From: Terriglobia bacterium
GTDB taxonomy: Bacteria > Acidobacteriota > Terriglobia > Terriglobales > Acidobacteriaceae
Length of the DNA: 64,000 nt
NCBI GenBank assembly: GCA_020072845.1
Contig: JAIQGF010000013.1
Coordinates: 1-64,000, forward strand
Reading direction: 5' to 3'
Positions 25,786-34,486 of the stretch are shown in pieces; within the stretch, counting starts at the first letter, position 1, and every line of letters starts with the position of its first letter. The notes beneath the pieces are model-generated. The model saw only the letters and a program-made list of their open reading frames with translations, was not told where the DNA came from and made no database searches. The position numbers and the translations under genes are program-made.

Positions 25786-26196
25786 TCATCCGAAACGCGC
25801 GCGGTGTTCCTTCAGGATGCAGTGGTCCATGACGACGAAGATGCCGGCGCGGCGGGCCTTTTCGGCCGCCTGCTCGTGAATGACGCCCTCCTGCATCCAG
25901 ATGGCGGGAACTTTCAACTGGATGGCCTGGTCCACGACTCCGGGCACAAATTCCGGCCGCCGAAAAATGTTGACGACGTCAATCTTCTCTTTCACCTCGA
26001 GCAGCGAGCCATACGACGGCTCGCCGAGCGCGTCGGTGATGGTCGGATTGACGGGAAGGATGCGGTATCCCTGCGACTGCATGTACGCGGCGACTCCGTG
26101 ACTGGGGCGCAAGGGACTATCGGAAAGCCCGACCACGGCGATGGTACGCGCGTTCTTGAGCAGTTCTCCGATCGGATCGGCCTTGCTGATCGGCAC
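25786..26196 (-). CDS. CoA-binding domain protein (YccU-like)
   Basis: 136 residues, a stand-alone CoA-binding Rossmann domain: RTIAVVGLSDSPLRPSHGVAAYMQSQGYRILPVNP, then VDVVNIFRRPEFV-like and AIWMQEGVIHEQAAEKARRAGI and a final cysteine in VVMDHCILKEH. YccU relatives are small cytoplasmic proteins with no settled function. GTG start at 26196 has AGGAG about 9 nt upstream. It follows the 26236-27363 gene by about 40 nt on the same strand. Confidence 0.85.
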   Translation of the reverse strand: MPISKADPIGELLKNARTIAVVGLSDSPLRPSHGVAAYMQSQGYRILPVNPTITDALGEPSYGSLLEVKEKIDVVNIFRRPEFVPGVVDQAIQLKVPAIWMQEGVIHEQAAEKARRAGIFVVMDHCILKEHRARFG

Positions 26197-26235
26197 GGCG
26201 GTTCTCCTGGCTGGCTCAGCAATTGTAGCTAAGAG

Positions 26236-27363
26236 CTACCCGAAGCTGCTCTTCTTCTCCGTCCGCTCGTGGAACATCTTGAGCGCGACCTTGCGCACGG
26301 TCTCGGAGATATTCTTGTTCATGGTGAGCGTGCGGAGATCCATATTCAGCAAATTCTTGATGATGGTGAGTTGCACATCCAGCGGGCAGCGCGGGTTGTT
26401 GGCCAGGGCCCGCACGATGGCGTAGGTCTTCATGAACTTACGCTTGCCGGCGATGCCGCGCAGCACGCTTTCCTGCACGTTTTTCATCGAGGCGAACATC
26501 TCCACTTCCTGGTCGTTGATCTTGGGCGACTCCAGCACCGCCGACGACACCACCTTGGAACCGTCGCGAATCAGGATGAAGCGCTCCTCCTTTTTGCCCT
26601 TGATGGCCAACTGCACGCGCTCGCCGACGGTGAGGCGCGAAATTTTCTGCAACGGCGAGATGCGCTCATCGTCTTCTCTTTTCGCCGCTTTCTTCACCGC
26701 CAAGGCGGCGGCCGCCGGGACCGCGGCCGAGGGCACAGTTGCACCCGGCACTGGTTCCACGGCCTGCGGCTCCGCTTCCGCGTCACCCACAAGCTGAAAG
26801 CCCTTCCCTTCCTCGGCCGCGATTTCCGCCGCATGCTCGGCCACGTATTGCGCGACTGCCTCCTCGTACTCGGCATCCTCGGTGAGCTCGGCCGCTTGCT
26901 CCGTGGTTGCGGTCCTCTCCAGCGCCTCGCGTACCTGCTGCACCTGTGACGGCATCAGCACCGGGTTCGAAGCGAGCGCCTGCAGCACGTTCGCCGACGC
27001 CTTGGCGCGCGCGGTGGCCAGCAGCAACTGCACCGATTCCGCCGATTGTTCCTGCGCGATCTCCAGCAGCGCGGATTCCGGAATGGCGGGATTGTCGAGC
27101 AGCGCCGGCATCAGGCGCGGGCGGCGGTTGTGCAGGAAGTATTCGAGGACATCGTTTGGACTGGCGGGATCGGAGCACACCGCGCGGCACGCTGCCTCGT
27201 CCCAACTGGCGAGAGTCAGCCGCGCGTCTTCCCCGAACAGCGGCGTCGAGGCCAGGTACACCAGGATCTCGATCATCTCGGCGGCAGGCAGCGCGAGCGC
27301 GCCCTTGGACGCCGAGCGCATCACGTTCGCGGGCACCGCCGATTGGCGCATCAGGTCGATCAT
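26236..27363 (-). CDS. Conserved hypothetical protein with helical-repeat ends and a charged linker
   Basis: 375 residues, no name recognised. Residues about 1-170 and 270-360 are alpha-helical with leucine-rich, HEAT-like spacing (NVLQALASNPVLMPSQVQQV; IVRALANNPRCPLDVQLTII); an alanine/glutamate-rich linker at about 175-240 separates them. The stretch GERVQLAIKGKKEERFILIRDGSKVV followed by LESPKINDQEVEMFA is the best-conserved-looking part. No signal peptide or membrane helix. The ATG at 27363 overlaps the stop of the HD gene as ATGA, so I prefer it over 27372. Probably co-expressed with the HD hydrolase and prfB. Confidence 0.65.
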   Translation of the reverse strand: MIDLMRQSAVPANVMRSASKGALALPAAEMIEILVYLASTPLFGEDARLTLASWDEAACRAVCSDPASPNDVLEYFLHNRRPRLMPALLDNPAIPESALLEIAQEQSAESVQLLLATARAKASANVLQALASNPVLMPSQVQQVREALERTATTEQAAELTEDAEYEEAVAQYVAEHAAEIAAEEGKGFQLVGDAEAEPQAVEPVPGATVPSAAVPAAAALAVKKAAKREDDERISPLQKISRLTVGERVQLAIKGKKEERFILIRDGSKVVSSAVLESPKINDQEVEMFASMKNVQESVLRGIAGKRKFMKTYAIVRALANNPRCPLDVQLTIIKNLLNMDLRTLTMNKNISETVRKVALKMFHERTEKKSSFG

Positions 27364-28043
27364 CCGCGGCATGGATTCACTCCCCTTCCGCCGGAGCGGC
27401 GCTCCAGTTCATCCACGACCCGCTCCAGCTTATCCATCATCCGCCTGCGGCCTTGCGCAGCGTCATCGTCAGGATGGCGGTCACGGGCTTCGGCGGCGCG
27501 GAACGCATCCGCCAGCGCGCGGTAATACCACAGCGTGCCCTGTTTGCCTTTGCTGAAGCGGTTGAATACTTCGTCGCCAATCTCGTAGTGGTCGGCGAGA
27601 ACGGCACGCGCATTGTGTACCTTGTCGGCGATGGAAACCAGGCGCACCTCCGGATCGGCCGCGCGCTCCACGTGCGCGATGTACTTCTGCTTGCGCTCGC
27701 ACCAGGACGCCTTTTTGTCGGGATCGACTTCGTAGGAATCGGTACAGCCGTCCACGATGCGCGCCACCTTCGCGCCGAACAGCTTGCGGATCTCCTCCAA
27801 CCTGGGCTGCCCGCCCTGGTCTTCGACCGCATCATGCAGAAGCGCCGCAATCGCCATCTCCTCGTCGCCGCCCGATTCCAGCACCAGCGACGCCACCCCA
27901 AGCAGGTGCCCGACATAGGGAATGTCCTTGCCCTTGCGCGGCTGCTCGCGGTGCAGCCGGGCGGCGTACACCAGCGCGTCGTTGAACTTGTCGCTCAGCG
28001 GGCGCGAGAGAACGCGCTTCTTGTGCTTGTGCGAATCGGGCAT
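27360..28043 (-). CDS. HD domain phosphohydrolase (SpoT/MESH1-like hydrolase domain)
   Basis: 227 residues of the HD_4 type. Metal-binding pattern: H46 (VGHLLGVASLVLE), the HD pair in AIAALLHDAVEDQGG at about 67-72 and a later aspartate in VRLVSIADKVHNARAVL. This is the arrangement of (p)ppGpp hydrolases and MESH1-like small hydrolases; no synthetase, TGS or ACT domains are present, so if it acts on alarmones it would only degrade them. The start lies 2 nt after the prfB stop. Substrate is inferred from family only. Confidence 0.8.
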   Translation of the reverse strand: MPDSHKHKKRVLSRPLSDKFNDALVYAARLHREQPRKGKDIPYVGHLLGVASLVLESGGDEEMAIAALLHDAVEDQGGQPRLEEIRKLFGAKVARIVDGCTDSYEVDPDKKASWCERKQKYIAHVERAADPEVRLVSIADKVHNARAVLADHYEIGDEVFNRFSKGKQGTLWYYRALADAFRAAEARDRHPDDDAAQGRRRMMDKLERVVDELERRSGGRGVNPCRG

Positions 28044-28045
28044 GA

Positions 28046-29156
28046 TTATTTCGCCGCCTGCTGCTCCTGCCGCCGCATCATCAGGTACGCCCGGATGAAG
28101 GGCTGCAAATCGCCATCGATAACGCGGTCCACGTCGCCCATCTCCATGCGCGTGCGCAGGTCCTTCACCATGCGATAGGGCGCCAGCACGTAGGAGCGAA
28201 TTTGCGAGCCGAAATCGATGTCGAGCTTCGAGTCCTCTATCTTCTTCGACGCGGCGCGCTTTTTCTCCAGCTCAAATTCGTACAGCCGCGAGCGCAGCAT
28301 GCTCATGGCACGGTCGCGGTTCTTGTGCTGCGAGCGCTCGTTCTGGCAGCTCACCACAATCCCGGTCGGGAGGTGCGTGATGCGCACCGCTGAATCCGTG
28401 GTGTTGACGTGCTGCCCGCCCTTGCCGCCGGAACGATAAGTGTCCACCCGCAGGTCTTCCGGCTTGATGTCCACCTGGATGGACTCGTCGATTTCCGGCG
28501 AGACGAACACGCTGGCGAACGAGGTGTGGCGCCGCTTGGCCTGGTCGAAGGGCGACATGCGCACCAGCCGGTGCACGCCGATTTCGCTGGTCAGCAGCCC
28601 GTAGGCGTAATCGCCGTTCACGGTAAACGTCGCCGACTTGATTCCCGCCTCTTCACCGGGCTGATAATCGTTGAGCACGGTCTGGAAGCCTTGGCGCTCC
28701 GCCCAGCGCATGTACATGCGCAGCAGCATCTCCGCCCAATCCTGCGATTCGGTTCCGCCTGCGCCCGGATGAATGGTGACGATGGCGTTGCGCGCGTCGT
28801 TCTCGCCGGAGAGCAGCGTCTCCGTCTCGAGCTTCTCGACGCGCTCGCGCAAGGAGGCGATCTCGCGCCGCAGGTCGGCCGACACGTTTTCGCCCTCGCG
28901 CCCCAGCTCGAAATAGGCGTCGAGGTCGCTGATGCGCCGCGCCAGCTCGGCCTCGGTGGACAGCATGTCCTCCAGGCGCTTGCGCTCGCGCATTACGGTC
29001 TGCGATTTTGCGGGATTCGACCAGAGGTTCGGGTCGGAGGCTTCTTTTTCCACCCGCTGCATCTGCTCGCGCAGCCGGGGTACGTCAAAGATACTCCCGC
29101 AGCTCGCGCACCTTGTCGCGCAACGGGAGATATTCCTGTTCCAGTTCTTCCAGCAT
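28046..29156 (-). CDS. prfB: Peptide chain release factor 2 with programmed +1 frameshift
   Basis: Terminates at UGA and UAA. Frame 1 runs from ATG 29156 for 23 codons (MLEELEQEYLPLRDKVREL...) to an in-frame TGA at 29087-29085; skipping T29087 gives GAC and continues to 28046, for about 369 residues in total. The body contains the SPF codon-reading tripeptide (RMSPFDQAKRR) and the catalytic GGQ (SGGKGGQHVNTT). A shorter reading from the internal ATG at 29062 would lose the conserved N-terminal helix. The next gene starts 2 nt after the stop; lnt is upstream, with an 87-bp hairpin element between them. Confidence 0.95.
29081..29100 (-). promoter_or_regulatory. prfB autoregulatory frameshift site
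   Basis: Minus-strand GGGAGTATCTTTGAC: a Shine-Dalgarno-like GGGAG three bases before CTT TGA C, almost the same as the E. coli site. Low RF2 lets ribosomes slip +1 on CUU U and make full-length RF2. Confidence 0.93.
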
Positions 29157-29197
29157 ACGACAACCTTGTCACAACTTCAGGGCAGCCGCAACGACTT

Positions 29198-29284
29198 GTT
29201 CACCACCGAGACACCGAGGCCACCGAGAGTTATTTTTTCGCAATTCTCGGTGAGTCTCGGTGATCTCGGTGGCTCGGTGATGAA
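29198..29284. repeat. Gene-free inverted caccgag hairpin element
   Basis: 87 bp: left arm 29198-29228 identical over 31 nt to the left arm of the GxxExxY cassette, a spacer of about 18 nt, and right arm 29246-29284 of ctcggtg units. Lies between lnt and prfB on the same transcript. It has no coding capacity and looks like an empty version of the cassette at 23822-24352. Confidence 0.88.
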
Positions 29285-29292
29285 TCGGACCA

Positions 29293-30957
29293 TCAAGACT
29301 GCAGGGTCGCCCGGCGGACGGCAACTCGCAAAACGAGCACTACCAAAGAAATTATCGCACACAGCCACACGAACCAGTTCCCATGACGGGTGTAAAACGT
29401 GGTGCCGCTCACCACGCTGTAGGGCACGTCCAGCGAGGTGCGCACGTTGCGCGGGGCCTGCGCCACCACGCGTCCAAACGGATCAATCACCACCGTGAGG
29501 CCGGTGTCGGTGGCGCGCACCAGCCAGCGATGGTTCTCGATGGCGCGCATGCGCGCCTGGTTCAGGTGCTGTACCGGCGCGGCGGTCTGGCCGAACCAGG
29601 CGTCGTCGGAGATGTTGACGAAAACCTGCGCCCCGTTGTTGGCGAACTCGCGAATCTCCGCCGGGTACACCGCCTCGTAGCAGATGAACACCCCCATCTG
29701 GTAGTTCCCCAGCGCCAGCGGCCGGCGCGATTCACCGGGAAGGAAATCGCCGACCTCGCGCGTGAGCTTGCCGGCAAAAGTCAGCAGCCGTTTATACGGA
29801 ACGTACTCGCCAAACGGGACGAGGTGGATCTTGTCGTAGCGCGCGATCCAGTCGCCATTGGGCGCGACGACCGCCGCCGAATTGTAGAGTTGCGACGCCG
29901 GCTGCCCGGGGTTGGACACGCCCAGGCTGCCCACCACCATGGTCGCATGCGCGCGCCGCGCGACGTCGCTGACTGCGGCGCGGAATTCCGGACTTGTTGT
30001 GAAGAACGGCGCCGGCGACTCCGGCCACACCACCAGGTCCGGAGCCGGTTCGGTGGGGCCCAGCTCGCCCCCACGCGCGACGCTCAAATCGCTCAGCTCA
30101 CGCAAGGTGGATTGAAAGTACTCGGGCGTCCACTGGTCGGCATTCAGGATGGGGATATTCGCCTGCACCAGGCGCGCGGTGCGGTCTGCGGCCAGCCTCG
30201 GCGGTTCGACCAGTTCGCCCGCTTGCAGCAGCCCGGCGACAACGATGGCAGCCAGCAGCACCATCTTCCGCCGTTTCGAGTCCACCAGGAACGCCGCCGC
30301 GAATGCGGTGTTCACCAGCACAATCTCGAACGTCAGGCCGTAAACCCCGGTCGCGGTCGCGATCCGCGTCAGGGGAATGTTGTTCACCAGCACCGTGCCG
30401 AGCGGGTTCCAGGGGAAATCGAAAGGAAAGCCGCGCACGATCTCCAGCGGCACCCAGAGGAACGGCGCCAGGAACAGGGCTTTTTCGCGCAGCAGACCGT
30501 TGGCAAGAATCGCCAGCAGCAAACCGAACCCGCCCCAGATCACGCCCAGCGCAAAACAGAACAACACCAGCAAGCCCAAAGACGTCGGGCCATTCAGCCC
30601 GCCGTAGATGTGCATGACGTGGTAAATCCAATACGTGGTCCCGAATGACCACATGACTCCGCCGACGTAGGCGAGCAGAAACCCCTGCCCGGCGCTGACC
30701 GGTTGCGCGTCGCCTCCGCCCACCGGCACGCGCCCGCGCAGGATTGCGACCAACAACGGCGCCAGCGCCACCCAGCACAGAAACGTCAGACCGGGGAGCG
30801 GGTAGATCAAGCTCTGCAAGACGCCGGAGAGCACCGCCAGTATCCAGGCGCCGGCGCTCAGGCGCGAGCGCCCGCCGAGTTCGCCGCGCGGCGCCAGGAA
30901 AAGCCGTGCGCCCGCGCCGAGTCCCACCCGGCGCGCAGGTTTGCGGTGGTTATCCAT
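29293..30957 (-). CDS. lnt: Apolipoprotein N-acyltransferase
   Basis: Adds the third acyl chain to the N-terminal cysteine of lipoproteins in the inner membrane. 554 residues: about seven membrane helices (residues 40-225, last one near the C-terminus at 525-545) and a periplasmic nitrilase domain with the Glu-Lys-Cys triad: E in VVWPESPAPFF, K in RYDKIHLVPFGEYVP and C in GVFICYEAVYP. The predicted lipoproteins in this window (LptE-like and beta-propeller) are potential substrates. The N-terminal about 35 residues are basic and poorly conserved. Confidence 0.94.
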   Translation of the reverse strand: MDNHRKPARRVGLGAGARLFLAPRGELGGRSRLSAGAWILAVLSGVLQSLIYPLPGLTFLCWVALAPLLVAILRGRVPVGGGDAQPVSAGQGFLLAYVGGVMWSFGTTYWIYHVMHIYGGLNGPTSLGLLVLFCFALGVIWGGFGLLLAILANGLLREKALFLAPFLWVPLEIVRGFPFDFPWNPLGTVLVNNIPLTRIATATGVYGLTFEIVLVNTAFAAAFLVDSKRRKMVLLAAIVVAGLLQAGELVEPPRLAADRTARLVQANIPILNADQWTPEYFQSTLRELSDLSVARGGELGPTEPAPDLVVWPESPAPFFTTSPEFRAAVSDVARRAHATMVVGSLGVSNPGQPASQLYNSAAVVAPNGDWIARYDKIHLVPFGEYVPYKRLLTFAGKLTREVGDFLPGESRRPLALGNYQMGVFICYEAVYPAEIREFANNGAQVFVNISDDAWFGQTAAPVQHLNQARMRAIENHRWLVRATDTGLTVVIDPFGRVVAQAPRNVRTSLDVPYSVVSGTTFYTRHGNWFVWLCAIISLVVLVLRVAVRRATLQS

Positions 30958-31095
30958 GGCTGCAACCAGATTCTATCGCGCCGCCCGCGCGCGCCTCTGC
31001 TACAGTGTCCGGTTCCAGAGAAGTAACGAGTCGCGAGTCCCGAGTCCCGAGCTGCTTTGGAGCACGTGCTGGGGCGCGCGTCACACGGAGAATTC

Positions 31096-32031
31096 ATGCG
31101 CTCGGCCCTGCTTCGCATCACCGCCGCTGTCGTTCTGGTCGCTCTGGTAATCCAGCCCGCTTTTGCCTGGTGGGACACCGGACACATCCTCATCAACCGC
31201 ACAGCGGCGCTGAAAATCCCGAACAGCATGCCGCAGTTCATGCGCGCCGCTGCCGAGCGCATCGCCTACCTGGGTCCGGAGCCCGACCGGTGGCGCGAGC
31301 GCTCCGAGTACACCCTGAAAGATTCGCAGGAGCCCGACCACTACCTCAACATGGAGCTTGTTGCCGACATCCCCGAACTCCCCCGTGGCCGTTACGATTA
31401 CTACCGCCTGCTGTACGCCAAGCGCGTGGCCGCCAAGGAACATGGCGACGACTTCTTGCCCGAGAAAGTCGGCACGCAGCCCTATATCACCATGGAAATT
31501 TATGACCGCCTGAAGGTCGCGTTCCGCGAATATCGGCGCATGAAGCAGCAAAACCTGCCGACGGAAGCGGTGGAACAAAATGCCGTGTTCTACGCCGGCT
31601 GGCTCGGTCATTACGTCGGCGACGGTTCCAATCCCATGCACACCACCATCAGCTACGACGGCTGGGTCGGTCCCAATCCCAACGGCTACACCACGCAAAA
31701 AGGCGTGCACGCCGAATTCGAAGGCCGCTTTGTTTTGCGCGTCCTGGATAAGATTGATGTCGCCAGCCTGGTCCACGATCCCGTCCGGCTGCAGGATCCG
31801 TGGCGCGACTACCTGCAGTATCTCCGCGACTCCAACAAGCTGGTCGAAAAGATCTACCAAATGGAGAAGGCCGGCGAGTTCAAGGACACGGGCACACCGG
31901 AGTCACGCGAGTTCCTGCGCCAGCGCCTTGCCGCCGGCTCACAGATGCTGCTCGACCTGTGGTACACGGCGTGGGAAGAAAGTGCAGTGCCGTTGCCGCC
32001 GCGCACTCCAGCGCCAGCGAGCGGGAAATAG
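31096..32031 (+). CDS. Exported S1/P1-nuclease or zinc phospholipase C-like hydrolase
   Basis: 311 residues from the ATG at 31096 (GGAG 6-7 nt upstream). A signal peptide (residues 1-24, ending QPAFA) exposes W-W-D-T-G-H, matching the N-terminal tryptophan and first histidine that bind zinc in S1/P1 nucleases and Zn-PLC. Further ligands are seen in SQEPDHYLN, WLGHYVGDGSNPMHTTI (HxxxD then H) and GVHAEFEGRF. It should be a periplasmic or secreted trinuclear-zinc phosphodiesterase; whether nucleic acid or phospholipid is the substrate cannot be decided. Confidence 0.83.
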   Translation: MRSALLRITAAVVLVALVIQPAFAWWDTGHILINRTAALKIPNSMPQFMRAAAERIAYLGPEPDRWRERSEYTLKDSQEPDHYLNMELVADIPELPRGRYDYYRLLYAKRVAAKEHGDDFLPEKVGTQPYITMEIYDRLKVAFREYRRMKQQNLPTEAVEQNAVFYAGWLGHYVGDGSNPMHTTISYDGWVGPNPNGYTTQKGVHAEFEGRFVLRVLDKIDVASLVHDPVRLQDPWRDYLQYLRDSNKLVEKIYQMEKAGEFKDTGTPESREFLRQRLAAGSQMLLDLWYTAWEESAVPLPPRTPAPASGK

Positions 32032-32033
32032 GA

Positions 32034-32086
32034 CCTTAGGCTTTAGGTCTTAGGCTTTAGGCTTCAGGCTTTTGGCTTCAGGCGCT
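32034..32086. repeat. Period-7 repeat (ttaggct/tcaggct phrase)
   Basis: About seven units drifting from ttaggct to tcaggct immediately after the hydrolase stop codon. A second short period-7 run (actgacc) follows at 32104-32130. Confidence 0.88.
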
Positions 32087-32224
32087 ACCCGGCAGTTCCC
32101 AGCCACTGGGCACTGACCACTGACCACTGTTTTCAATTACCCCGGTGACTCAAGCTGGTTACCCGCGCCATCTTTCCTCGCCATGCCAATGCGCATAGAG
32201 TCGCGGACAATGGGGGTGAGGGCC

Positions 32225-32359
32225 ATGGAAGCGATCATCATCTGCTTCGAGTGTCGCAAACGAACGACGCTGGAAGATATCCAGTCGGGCTACCACAGCC
32301 ACGCGGACGTCCTAGAGGCAGAGTCCCCGTTCGATCCCGCGGTCAACGCGGAAGACTAG
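32225..32359 (+). CDS. Putative small CxxC protein
   Basis: 44 residues: MEAIIICFECRKRTTLEDIQ..., with one CxxC pair (CFEC) and an acidic C-terminus. GTGAGG lies 5 nt before the ATG; an in-frame ATG at 32189 would add 12 residues. Its stop overlaps by 4 nt the end of the convergent ankyrin gene. No family recognised; supported by the ribosome-binding site and composition only. Confidence 0.4.
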   Translation: MEAIIICFECRKRTTLEDIQSGYHSHADVLEAESPFDPAVNAED

Positions 32360-33024
32360 CCGGCGGCACGCGACCCCTGTTGCAATAATCGCGCCAATTC
32401 AGTGTGCCCGCGCTCGCGAGCCACATCGGCCGGGGTTTTTCCGTCATCATTGCCGGCGGCCGGATCGGCCCCGTGGCGCAGCAATGCTTCCGCCATCTCG
32501 CGATTGCCCTGGTTCGCCGCCTCATGCAGCGCGGTCCAACCCAGGTGCTGGCGCCCATTGACCGGCGCGCCTCGTTCCAGCAACACGCGGACGATCCCCA
32601 ACCGGCGTCCCGCGGCGGCGCTGTGCAGCGGTTGCACGCGCATCGGATTCCGGGCGGCGGCGCCGGGGTCCGCCCCGCGCTCCAACAGCAGTCGCGCCAC
32701 CGCTTCCTGCCCGAAGAAGCAGGCCAGGTGCAGGGGCGTAAAGCCGTCGGGCGAGCAGGCATTCACCTGCTTCGGATCTCCGTCAAGAAGCTCCGTGACC
32801 CGCGCGGTGTTGCCCAGCGTTGCCGCCTCGAACACATCGAGCGCGACGCCACAAGCCAGCAGCAGTTCCACCAACTCCGTTTGCCCGCGATAGCGCGCGT
32901 TCATGGTTGCCGAAACGCCGTTCTCGTCGCGTTCCTTCGCCAGCGCGGGATTCGCCCGCAGCAATTCCTTGGCGCGAGCCATGTCGTTGCCTTTGATGGC
33001 GGCAATCAGATCTGTGCCAGTCAT
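32356..33024 (-). CDS. Ankyrin repeat protein
   Basis: 222 residues from ATG 33024 (MTGTDLIAAIKGNDMARAKELL). Five to six ankyrin repeats of about 33 residues are visible, for example DGFTPLHLACFFGQEAVARLLLERGAD, LGWTALHEAANQGNREMAEALLRHGAD and DGKTPADVARERGHTELARLL. No signal peptide. Ankyrin repeats mediate protein binding; partner unknown. A longer frame to 33309 overlaps the neighbouring gene and is not supported. Confidence 0.87.
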   Translation of the reverse strand: MTGTDLIAAIKGNDMARAKELLRANPALAKERDENGVSATMNARYRGQTELVELLLACGVALDVFEAATLGNTARVTELLDGDPKQVNACSPDGFTPLHLACFFGQEAVARLLLERGADPGAAARNPMRVQPLHSAAAGRRLGIVRVLLERGAPVNGRQHLGWTALHEAANQGNREMAEALLRHGADPAAGNDDGKTPADVARERGHTELARLLQQGSRAAG

Positions 33025-33089
33025 GGTGCGCCACCCCTGCGCCACCCATGCTAATCCGGCGGGACAGATGCGGCAAAACAATCCGCCGG

Positions 33090-33599
33090 CTACGCCTGAT
33101 CGCTCAGACGCTTCTTCAGATACATCTCGATGTCCGGGCCGCGCGGGTTCGCGAGCACTTTTTCCACCCACGCGTTGCGCTCGAACCACAGGATCTGCAA
33201 GTCCCAAACCGTGCCGGAGCTTCCCGTCGCCGTCACGTCGTGAAGCGCGTCGGGACTTTCCCGTGCGGAGCGATACACATGCCGCTGCAGCTCGCTTTCC
33301 CGGTTCCACCAGTTGACGAAGACGAAATTCGCGTCGCGGGCTTCATGGACAGCGAGAAAGCCCACGCCGTGAGCGTCATCGTGATCGCAGGCCGACGGCA
33401 ACCGCTGCGCCGCGATGTGCTTGGCGGCCGCGATCAGTGCGGCTGGGGGCCGCTGGTGGTGTCGCGAGATTCCGTACACCTTCAGCCGCCATCCCCGATG
33501 CTCCCACAGCTCCAGAAAGAGTACGGGAAGCGGACGGAACGATTCGGTCAGGTGAACCGGCTTGCGTTTTGGGGTTTCGGAGGCCGTGGCGTCAGTGTC
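33090..33599 (-). CDS. Conserved-looking hypothetical protein, start codon unclear
   Basis: The frame is open from 33599 to the stop at 33090. The only standard start within it is GTG at 33479 (129 residues), but the codons before it read like real protein (HLTESFRPLPVLFLELWEH, then GWRLKVYGI), so translation probably begins further upstream at a non-standard codon such as CTG, or the true start codon has been lost. The middle contains GFLAVHEARDANFVFVNWWN and the end EKVLANPRGPDIEMYLKKRL. No named family recognised. It follows the methyltransferase at 33624-34364 on the same strand. Confidence 0.55.
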   Translation of the reverse strand, partial: DTDATASETPKRKPVHLTESFRPLPVLFLELWEHRGWRLKVYGISRHHQRPPAALIAAAKHIAAQRLPSACDHDDAHGVGFLAVHEARDANFVFVNWWNRESELQRHVYRSARESPDALHDVTATGSSGTVWDLQILWFERNAWVEKVLANPRGPDIEMYLKKRLSDQA

Positions 33600-33623
33600 C
33601 TACATTCGCGGAAATCAGTACAT

Positions 33624-34364
33624 TCAGTAAATCTGGTACGCCGGCGCCATGGAACGAACGTCCGGCTTGCGCCCGATCAGCAGCAGTGCCCCGATGCGCT
33701 TGAAGTCGCGCAGCTCCTCCGCGTTGCGGAACCACTTGCCGCTGTACTCCTCGGGCGTGGGAGTATCGTCGGGAATGCGCATCGCCTGCACGTCCTCGAA
33801 GGCATGCGCCTTCAAAAGCTGCACGTACTCCGCCTCGGAACGCACGTGCACCGGCACTTTCAGCTCGTCCACCCAGCGCAGCGAATAGGGATTGTCCCGG
33901 TAGAGGTTGATCAGCAGGAAAAAGCGTCCGTGGGGCGCCAGCACGCGGAACAGCTCTGCCAGCGTGCGCTCCTGGTCGGGGTAGTAATAGAACGCCTCGA
34001 CGGAAAGCGCCTTGTCGAAGAAGTTCTCCTCCCACGGAATCTGCTGCGCCGAGCCCCAGACGAACATGACGTTGTCGAAGTCCCGGGAGGCGGCGCGTGC
34101 CTGCCGGATCATCTCGTCGGAAAGGTCCACGCCGACCACCTGGCCGAACCCTTGTGGCCCCTCGCCCACCAGGCGCGCCAGCAGGCGTGTCGCCCAGCCG
34201 GTGCCGCAGCTCAGGTCGAGCACGCGCTCGCCGGCACGCAGGTCCATTAACCGGATGGTCTTTTCTGTGATGTCGAGATGGTGCTTCTCCATCTCCGCAC
34301 CGCGGCCGGTCTCGGCCCAGCGGTTGAACTCGTCGCGCAGTTGTTGCTCGGGGGTCATGAGCAC
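33624..34364 (-). CDS. Class I SAM-dependent methyltransferase
   Basis: 246 residues. Motif I VLDLSCGTGWATRLLARL at about 48-65, acidic VVGVDLSDEMIRQAR, and motif post-I EAFYYYPDQERTLAELFRVLAPHGRFFLL follow the UbiE/Methyltransf_11 pattern. The C-terminal part (FRNAEELRDFKRIGALLLIG) may shape the substrate pocket. Substrate unknown. Two start candidates (MLM) lie within three codons. Confidence 0.85.
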   Translation of the reverse strand: MLMTPEQQLRDEFNRWAETGRGAEMEKHHLDITEKTIRLMDLRAGERVLDLSCGTGWATRLLARLVGEGPQGFGQVVGVDLSDEMIRQARAASRDFDNVMFVWGSAQQIPWEENFFDKALSVEAFYYYPDQERTLAELFRVLAPHGRFFLLINLYRDNPYSLRWVDELKVPVHVRSEAEYVQLLKAHAFEDVQAMRIPDDTPTPEEYSGKWFRNAEELRDFKRIGALLLIGRKPDVRSMAPAYQIY

Positions 34365-34391
34365 ATTCTAATAAACTCAGGAGCTCGACGG

Positions 34392-34464
34392 GACTGCGGA
34401 ATTGCGGAACTGCAGAATTGCGGAATTGAAATTCCGCAGTTCGGCAATTCGGCAATTTCGGCAG
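34392..34464. repeat. Inverted pair of period-8 repeats (tgcggaat phrase)
   Basis: Left arm actgcgga/attgcgga/actgcaga/attgcgga; right arm attccgca/gttcggca/attcggca from about 34430. The two arms abut around ttgaaatt. Located in the divergent gap upstream of the zinc-ribbon gene. Confidence 0.88.
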
Positions 34465-34486
34465 TAACCGATAAACTCTTTCTTCG

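Noticed and set aside
27360-27372. Start of the conserved hypothetical gene at 27372
   Set aside because: ATG at 27363 gives the standard ATGA overlap with the HD gene stop, which is the prevailing pattern in this window.
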